From contig JANXYM010000030.1 of NCBI GenBank assembly GCA_025350045.1, positions 1 through 64,000 of the forward strand: 64,000 nucleotides of DNA, given 5' to 3'. Below the pieces are notes generated by a model. That model saw only the letters and a list, made by a program, of their open reading frames with translations. It was not told the DNA's origin and did no database searches. Both the position numbers and the translations under genes were made by a program. The stretch comes from Methanomicrobiales archaeon. GTDB taxonomy: Archaea > Halobacteriota > Methanomicrobia > Methanomicrobiales > Methanospirillaceae. How positions within the stretch are numbered: position 1 is the first letter of the stretch; every line of letters starts with the position of its first letter. Below, in pieces: positions 60,524-64,000 of this stretch.

Positions 60524-61027
60524 TTAAGCGAGTGCCGGTACCGTGTCGGCCCAGGTCTCGACCTTTGTCCGGATGGCGTCGTCCGAGTAGGACGTGAGGC
60601 TCACGCTCTCCCGGCTGAAGTTGACCATGTAGAGCTCCCCATTGGGATCATGGCACTTCAGGGTCGCAGAGAAGGTTTCGTTCTCGGTGTCCCGGGCGGG
60701 GGTGCCCGCGTGGGCGGCTGCGAGAGCTGCACTCGCGAGCAGGGCTGCCGCACCGGCATTGAACCCCGCGATGGTGCTGAAGCGGGCCGAGTCATTGCCC
60801 ACGATTTTGGCATTGCTGTCCTGGTAGAGGATCTTTGCCACGTAGGTTTCCTTGGTCTTCTCGACGCCGGGGTGGCTGGTGCCGGAGGTCATATAGGCTA
60901 CACAGGCAAACGGGTTGCCGGTCAGGACCGACTGGACGATCGTGTTGAACGCCGCCACGTCTGCTACCGGGGTTGCGAGTACGCGAACCGCGGTCTTTAC
61001 GGTTGTTTTCTGTACGAAATCTGCCAT
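60524..61027 (-). CDS. hypothetical 167-aa protein, co-transcribed with 44-aa TM protein
   Basis: MADFVQKTTVKTAVRVLATPVADVAAFNTIV...; AAGGAA RBS. Confidence 0.75.
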   Translation of the reverse strand: MADFVQKTTVKTAVRVLATPVADVAAFNTIVQSVLTGNPFACVAYMTSGTSHPGVEKTKETYVAKILYQDSNAKIVGNDSARFSTIAGFNAGAAALLASAALAAAHAGTPARDTENETFSATLKCHDPNGELYMVNFSRESVSLTSYSDDAIRTKVETWADTVPALA

Positions 61028-61288
61028 GTTTTGGTTCCTTCTTTTCTGCTTGTCTCCGGGGCCCCTTTGACATGCTATTATACGTCGTGAAGGGACTTAG
61101 GCGTGGCTGAATCTTTTTTGGATTTGGGAAACTGGCGGTTTTGCTTTGCCGGATTGGGGAAAATAGCGGGGATTGGGTGGGGATGATGTGGGAAAAAATG
61201 GGGTACAGTTATAAAAAAAGCAAACCGCAACAAATAACGTTACAGCCTTTATAAATCTCATGCATTACCGATTAAAGTACAGGAAGTT

Positions 61289-63970
61289 ATGACAGGAGAA
61301 AGCGAGCACGTTACGCGAAAGAAGCGGATCGATCCCCTACTGGAAGTGGCGGGCTGGTCTGTCGCACCCTTTGAGACCGGCATGGATCTCGGTCGGTTCA
61401 ATAAGTTCGCTCTCGAAGAATACCCCACAGCAAACGGACCGGCAGATTATGCACTCTGCCTTGACGGGAAGATCATTGCCGTGGTCGAGGCAAAGAAAGT
61501 CACGCTCGGCCCGCAGAATGTGCTGACCCAGGCAGAACGGTATGCATCCGGGATTGCCGGCAGCCCGTTCAATTACTCTGGCTTCCGGGTTCCGTTCATT
61601 TACTCAACCAACGGCGAGATCATCTGGTATCACGATCTCCGGAATACCCTGAACCGCTCCCGGGCGGTTGCAAAATTCCATACGCCGCTCGCACTTTCCG
61701 AACGGTTAAAGGAAAAATTCGAGACATCCTGCCAGTATCTTGCGGAATGGGACAATGCCCACCCGATGATACGCCCCTACCAGGCAGAAGCAAACACAGC
61801 GGTCGAACAGGGTATCCGGGACCGGAAGCGCCAGATGCTGGTTGCTATGGCGACCGGAACCGGCAAAACCTATACGATGGTCAATCAGATTTACCGGCTC
61901 ATGAAATCCGGGGTGGCAAAACGGATCCTCTTCCTTGTCGATCGCCGGGCTCTTGCTGCTCAGGCGGTCAAGGCGTTTGCCTCCTTTGAAGCTCAGCCGG
62001 GGCTGAAGTTTGACCGGGCGTATGAGGTGTACAGCCAGCGGTTTTTCCGGGAGGATTTTGAGGAGGATGAAAAGTTTGATCCCAAGGTGCTTCCCTCCTC
62101 GTACCTTCTGGAGCCAAAACCCGGCGATGCATTTGTGTACATCTGCACGATCCAGCGCATGACCATCAACCTCTTCGGGCGCAACGCGGTGTTTGGTGGG
62201 GATGATGAGCCGATCGATGAGGATGCAGAACAGATGGAAATTCCGATCCATGCGTTCGATCTGATCATTGCCGACGAATGCCACCGGGGATATACCGCTG
62301 CGGAACAGTCGGTCTGGCGAAAGACGCTGGAGCATTTCGATGCGATCAAGATCGGGCTGACGGCTACTCCGGCTGCTCACACGATGGCCTATTTCCGGGA
62401 GATCGTGTACCGGTACGAGTATGCCCGGGCTGTCCGGGAGGGATTCCTGGTCGATTATGATGCTGTTGCGCTGGACTCCGGTGTGCGGATGAACGGGATC
62501 TTCTTACAGGCCGGCGAGCAGGTCGGGGTGATCGATGCTTCCACCGGTACCCAGTCCTTTGACAACATGGAGGATGAACGGCAGTTCGATACGGAGGATG
62601 TTGAACGGAAGATTACCTCCCCGGATTCCAACCGGCGGATCCTCATGGAGATCCGGAAGTATGCGGAAGAGCATGAGCAGAAATTTGGCCGGTTTCCCAA
62701 GACCCTGATCTTTGCGGTGAATGACCTCTCTCATATCTCCCATGCGGACCGGCTGGTTGATCTTGCCCGCGATGTGTTTGGGAAGGGCGATTCCTTTGTC
62801 CAGAAGATCACCGGGAAAGTTGACCGTCCTCTCCAGCGTATCCGCGAGTTCCGGAACCGTCCGCAGCCATCGGTTGTGGTGACGGTGGATATGCTCTCGA
62901 CCGGTGTGGATATCCCGGATCTTGAATTTATTGTTTTTTTACGGCCGGTGAAGTCCCGTATTCTCTTTGAACAGATGCTGGGCCGGGGCACCCGGAAGGG
63001 CGAGCGATGCCCGGACAAATCCCACTTTGTTGTATTCGACGGTTTCAATGGTACGCTGCTCAATTACTTCCGGCAGGTAACCAGTATCACTGCTGAACCG
63101 CCCGAGAAAGAGACCCGGCCGATCACGCAGGTGATCACGGATATCTGGGACAACCGGGACCGGAATTACAATGCCAAAATCCTCGTGAAGAGGCTGCACC
63201 GGATCGATAAGGAGATGAGCGGCGAAGGCCGGGACCTGTTCGCCGCATTCGTTCCTTCCGGCGACATGAAGCGCTATGCTGCCACCTTGCAGCATGCACT
63301 CCAGCAGGATTTTACCGGTATTATGACGCTGCTCCGGAACCCTGAGTTCCAGAACCTGCTTGTCCATTATCCCCGGCCACCGCGCTCGATTCTTGTTGCG
63401 TACGAGAATGTGGATACCGTCAGTTCGCGGTATATCTTCCGGGACTCGGCAGGAAACGAGTATAAGCCTGAGGATTATCTTGTTGCCTTCTCAGCGTTTG
63501 TCAAAGAGAACCCGGAGCATATCGACGCAATCCGGATCCTGCTGGAACGGCCGAAAGACTGGGGAACGGATGCCCTGTCCGAGTTAAAGAAGAAACTGGC
63601 AGCAACCCGGTACCGCTTTACGGTTGATAATCTCCAGCAGGCTCACAAGATGCGGTACGATAAGGCGCTCGTGGATATCATCTCGATGGTGAAGCATGCA
63701 GCCCGCGAGGAAGAACCGCTCTGTACCGCAGAGCAGCGGATTCACCGGGTCTTTGACACGATGGCCTATTCTGTGTCGCTGACTTCGGACCAGCAGCGGT
63801 GGCTCGACAAAATCCGTGAACATTTAATTGCGAATCTCTCGATCAGCAAGGACGACTTCGATATCATCCCCCTCTTTGCCAACGAAGGTGGATGGGGGAA
63901 AGCGAACCGGGTTTTCAACGGGGAATTGCCGGGGCTTATCCGGCAGTGGAACGAGGCGATTGCAGCCTGA
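61289..63970 (+). CDS. hsdR: type I restriction endonuclease R subunit
   Basis: Nuclease EAKK motif (IIAVVEAKK), MATGTGKTYTMV, ADECHRGYT, GLTATPAAHT, QMLGRGTRKGE. Confidence 0.92.
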   Translation: MTGESEHVTRKKRIDPLLEVAGWSVAPFETGMDLGRFNKFALEEYPTANGPADYALCLDGKIIAVVEAKKVTLGPQNVLTQAERYASGIAGSPFNYSGFRVPFIYSTNGEIIWYHDLRNTLNRSRAVAKFHTPLALSERLKEKFETSCQYLAEWDNAHPMIRPYQAEANTAVEQGIRDRKRQMLVAMATGTGKTYTMVNQIYRLMKSGVAKRILFLVDRRALAAQAVKAFASFEAQPGLKFDRAYEVYSQRFFREDFEEDEKFDPKVLPSSYLLEPKPGDAFVYICTIQRMTINLFGRNAVFGGDDEPIDEDAEQMEIPIHAFDLIIADECHRGYTAAEQSVWRKTLEHFDAIKIGLTATPAAHTMAYFREIVYRYEYARAVREGFLVDYDAVALDSGVRMNGIFLQAGEQVGVIDASTGTQSFDNMEDERQFDTEDVERKITSPDSNRRILMEIRKYAEEHEQKFGRFPKTLIFAVNDLSHISHADRLVDLARDVFGKGDSFVQKITGKVDRPLQRIREFRNRPQPSVVVTVDMLSTGVDIPDLEFIVFLRPVKSRILFEQMLGRGTRKGERCPDKSHFVVFDGFNGTLLNYFRQVTSITAEPPEKETRPITQVITDIWDNRDRNYNAKILVKRLHRIDKEMSGEGRDLFAAFVPSGDMKRYAATLQHALQQDFTGIMTLLRNPEFQNLLVHYPRPPRSILVAYENVDTVSSRYIFRDSAGNEYKPEDYLVAFSAFVKENPEHIDAIRILLERPKDWGTDALSELKKKLAATRYRFTVDNLQQAHKMRYDKALVDIISMVKHAAREEEPLCTAEQRIHRVFDTMAYSVSLTSDQQRWLDKIREHLIANLSISKDDFDIIPLFANEGGWGKANRVFNGELPGLIRQWNEAIAA

Positions 63971-64000
63971 CCTTGTGGCGCTTGGCTAGATATTCCGGTA

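Noticed and set aside
60275-61090. 271-aa plus-strand ORF
   Set aside because: Antisense to the 167-aa and 44-aa minus-strand genes, both of which have good RBSs.
1-64000. CRISPR arrays, tRNA or rRNA genes
   Set aside because: No regularly spaced repeats, T-loop GGTTCRAATCC contexts with matching acceptor arms, or rRNA-like segments seen on manual reading; a tRNAscan-SE/CRISPR finder run would be decisive.

Overview
This 64 kb window is a chromosomal segment of a methanogenic archaeon, most likely Methanomicrobiales (Methanoregula/Methanospirillum-like). That assignment is inferred from form III RuBisCO, stand-alone NifB, archaeal PheST/TrpS/EndA, DUF2115, DUF2148 and Thr/Pro-rich surface lipoproteins. 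I saw no rRNA, tRNA, CRISPR array or intact transposase. Notable content: (1) a tightly packed six-gene cassette (about 11.8-19.05 kb) encoding a 4Fe-4S activase-like radical SAM protein, DUF1257/Ycf35, a Ycf46-type AAA+ ATPase, a 936-aa WD40 protein, a divergent Hsp70-like ATPase and DUF2997. This is the best candidate for an undescribed multi-protein system. (2) A bacterial-type NHEJ operon (Pol, Ku, ligase with a C-terminal 3'-phosphoesterase). (3) A hybrid-cluster-protein/HxlR/ferredoxin/siroheme-reductase/cupin island with a candidate operator and a truncated cupin copy. (4) Several decaying or frameshifted genes missed by simple ORF calling: an aquaporin remnant, a BofA-like gene, a G8-tract membrane protein and an ATPase C-terminus remnant. 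(5) Small proteins below the ORF-track cutoff, a diverged dispersed intergenic repeat, and strong palindromes. All homology calls come from reading the translations; no database search was run.
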